Assembly: GCA_002352485.1 (NCBI GenBank)
Contig: DEIM01000082.1
Span: 1 to 6,433, forward strand
DNA length: 6,433 bases
Reading direction: 5' to 3'
From: Candidatus Dadabacteria bacterium UBA2774
GTDB taxonomy: Bacteria; Desulfobacterota_D; UBA1144; Nemesobacterales; UBA2774
This document shows, one piece after another, positions 5,551 through 6,433 of the stretch. The notes beneath the pieces were generated by a model. It made no database searches, was not told the DNA's origin, and saw only the letters and a list, made by a program, of their open reading frames with translations. The position numbers and the translations under genes were made by a program. Positions within the stretch are counted from its first letter, which is position 1, and the number at the start of each line of letters is the position of its first letter.

Positions 5551-5585
5551 GCATTTTAAATGCCCGCGAGTTGGTTAAAAACCAA
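5551..5585. repeat. Two small perfect palindromes downstream of the phosphopantetheinyl transferase
   Basis: GCATTT-T-AAATGC (5551-5563) and TTGGTT-AAA-AACCAA (5571-5585) are perfect inverted repeats with 1- and 3-base centres. They lie in the 231-base gap (5414-5644) between the transferase stop and the fmdB-like start. The second could be a weak 3'-end hairpin for the transferase, but no T-run follows it; the first has no room for a loop and looks more like an operator. The rest of the gap holds no gene that I can see. Confidence 0.35.
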
Positions 5586-5644
5586 ATAGTATAACGCAAA
5601 GCTGCTAGTGTGTGAAGAATAGGTTAAATAACAAAGTTTCCGGT

Positions 5645-6355
5645 TCATTCTATATCACGGTATGAAATCTCGGCATCGACCCCTGAGACTGCAAGAGAGG
5701 CGGCGTATCCCTGCTGAACCGTTATTTCAATCATACTCAAAGACGAGCCCCCGTTATCTATTAAATCTATATTGTTTTTCTTTTCACCTGTCACAAAAGA
5801 TATATCGATTTTACTCTCAGGCAGGTTGAAACCTGTGCCTAAGGCTTTAGTGTAAGCCTCTCTTCTGCACCAGAGCATAAAGAACGTTTCCAATTTCTTC
5901 CCCGATGGCTGATTATGGTAATATGCTCTTTCTTCCTCAGAAAAAAACCGGTCTATTATCTTCTGTGCCCTACTAACTGGTCTTAGATATTCTATATCTA
6001 TCCCTATTTCCCTCTCTTTAGTCAGGGCGTAAAACGAAGTTCCACGCGAGTGTGAAAGATTAAAACTAATATTATCGGGGTTGGAGTCTTTACTTATATA
6101 TGGTTTTCCGTAACTTCCATAGCAAAGCTCAAACTCTTTAGGCTCCTTGTACAGATAGGCGCTGAGCAAACTTCTCAAATGCCCGCGCGCCAAGAGAAAA
6201 TTATTACGGTCGGTCTGAAACTTGAGCCTATCGGCCCTTTCTTTTTCATCTTGTGACAGAAAGTATCTGTAAAATTCTTCGGGATCATGACTTGCTTTGG
6301 AAAAGCGGAGTCTCCAAATATGAATCTCGTTTTGTTTGAGTGGTATTTTTGGCAT
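5645..6355 (-). CDS. 4'-phosphopantetheinyl transferase, Sfp-type
   Basis: This 236-residue cytoplasmic enzyme transfers the 4'-phosphopantetheine arm of coenzyme A to a conserved serine of acyl or peptidyl carrier proteins. Sfp-family motifs appear in order: the RGHLR segment with Arg57, GKPY at 83-86, FNLSHS at 98-103 with His102, IGIDIE at 117-122 with the Mg2+ ligands Asp120 and Glu122, RFFSEEE at 136-142, and WCRREAYTKALGTGF at 162-176 with Glu166 and Lys170. The usual Lys of the WxxKEA signature is Arg here (Arg165), a conservative change. Length is normal for the Sfp branch rather than the shorter AcpS. No carrier-protein, fatty-acid, polyketide or peptide synthetase gene is in the window, so its partner is unknown. 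The ATG has no clear Shine-Dalgarno sequence and the predicted leader is very short. Confidence 0.94.
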   Translation of the reverse strand: MPKIPLKQNEIHIWRLRFSKASHDPEEFYRYFLSQDEKERADRLKFQTDRNNFLLARGHLRSLLSAYLYKEPKEFELCYGSYGKPYISKDSNPDNISFNLSHSRGTSFYALTKEREIGIDIEYLRPVSRAQKIIDRFFSEEERAYYHNQPSGKKLETFFMLWCRREAYTKALGTGFNLPESKIDISFVTGEKKNNIDLIDNGGSSLSMIEITVQQGYAASLAVSGVDAEISYRDIE

Positions 6356-6373
6356 ATGCGTGAGCTATGTTCA

Positions 6374-6403
6374 ATGATATCAGTTTTTGGGATTGTGTTT
6401 CAA
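6374..6403 (-). promoter_or_regulatory. Promoter candidate for the phosphopantetheinyl transferase
   Basis: On the minus strand TTGAAA (6398-6403) and TATCAT (6374-6379) each match consensus at five of six positions, with an 18-base spacer. Initiation near 6367 would leave a leader of roughly 11 bases before the ATG at 6355, which fits the absence of a ribosome binding site. Bases 6404-6433 are too short to assign. Confidence 0.45.
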
Positions 6404-6433
6404 GAGGGTCAAGGGGTATATGTATGCCAGCGG

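Noticed and set aside
5414..5644. Possible tRNA or riboswitch in the largest intergenic gap
   Set aside because: There is no T-arm GGTTC-type loop with a matching acceptor stem and no recognisable riboswitch core; only short palindromes are present.

Overview
The window looks like an ordinary chromosomal stretch of a Gram-negative bacterium of moderate GC content. The evidence is a secreted Gly/Tyr-rich protein with a Sec signal peptide, an FieF/YiiP-like metal exporter, a MaeB-like malic enzyme and an FmdB-type zinc ribbon. The family mix, with TTG and GTG starts, would suit a Desulfobacterota-like or related lineage, but this is a weak inference and no gene fixes the taxon. I see no mobile element, CRISPR array, tRNA or rRNA.

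Layout. Two genes read rightward: an aldo/keto reductase (5-1000) and a small four-helix DUF5684-like membrane protein (1081-1407) with its own near-consensus promoter. They meet a block of six leftward genes. Read in their direction of transcription from the right edge, these are a Sfp-type 4'-phosphopantetheinyl transferase (6355-5645), an FmdB-family zinc ribbon protein (5413-5189), a malic enzyme lacking the phosphotransacetylase domain (5119-3809), a cation diffusion facilitator (3722-2823), a secreted Gly/Tyr/Lys/Arg repeat protein (2660-2190) and a HAD-family sugar-phosphatase-like hydrolase (2072-1422). The + and - blocks converge around 1408-1421.

How the genes relate. The window reads as independent housekeeping and accessory functions rather than one pathway. 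The clearest transcriptional unit is fmdB-like plus malic enzyme, 69 bases apart behind one promoter candidate at 5504-5531. The metal exporter follows 86 bases later, behind a long inverted repeat that starts in the last codons of the malic enzyme. The repeat protein has its own strong ribosome binding site and a promoter candidate.

Most notable are two things. The repeat protein is a 156-residue secreted protein with no Asp, Glu or Cys, built from about 14 GY[K/R/N] motifs followed by a Pro/Tyr block. In addition, three consecutive leftward genes carry perfect inverted repeats across or touching their stop codons, none followed by a clear T-run. No intergenic stretch exceeds 300 bases; the largest, 5414-5644, holds a promoter candidate and several small palindromes.
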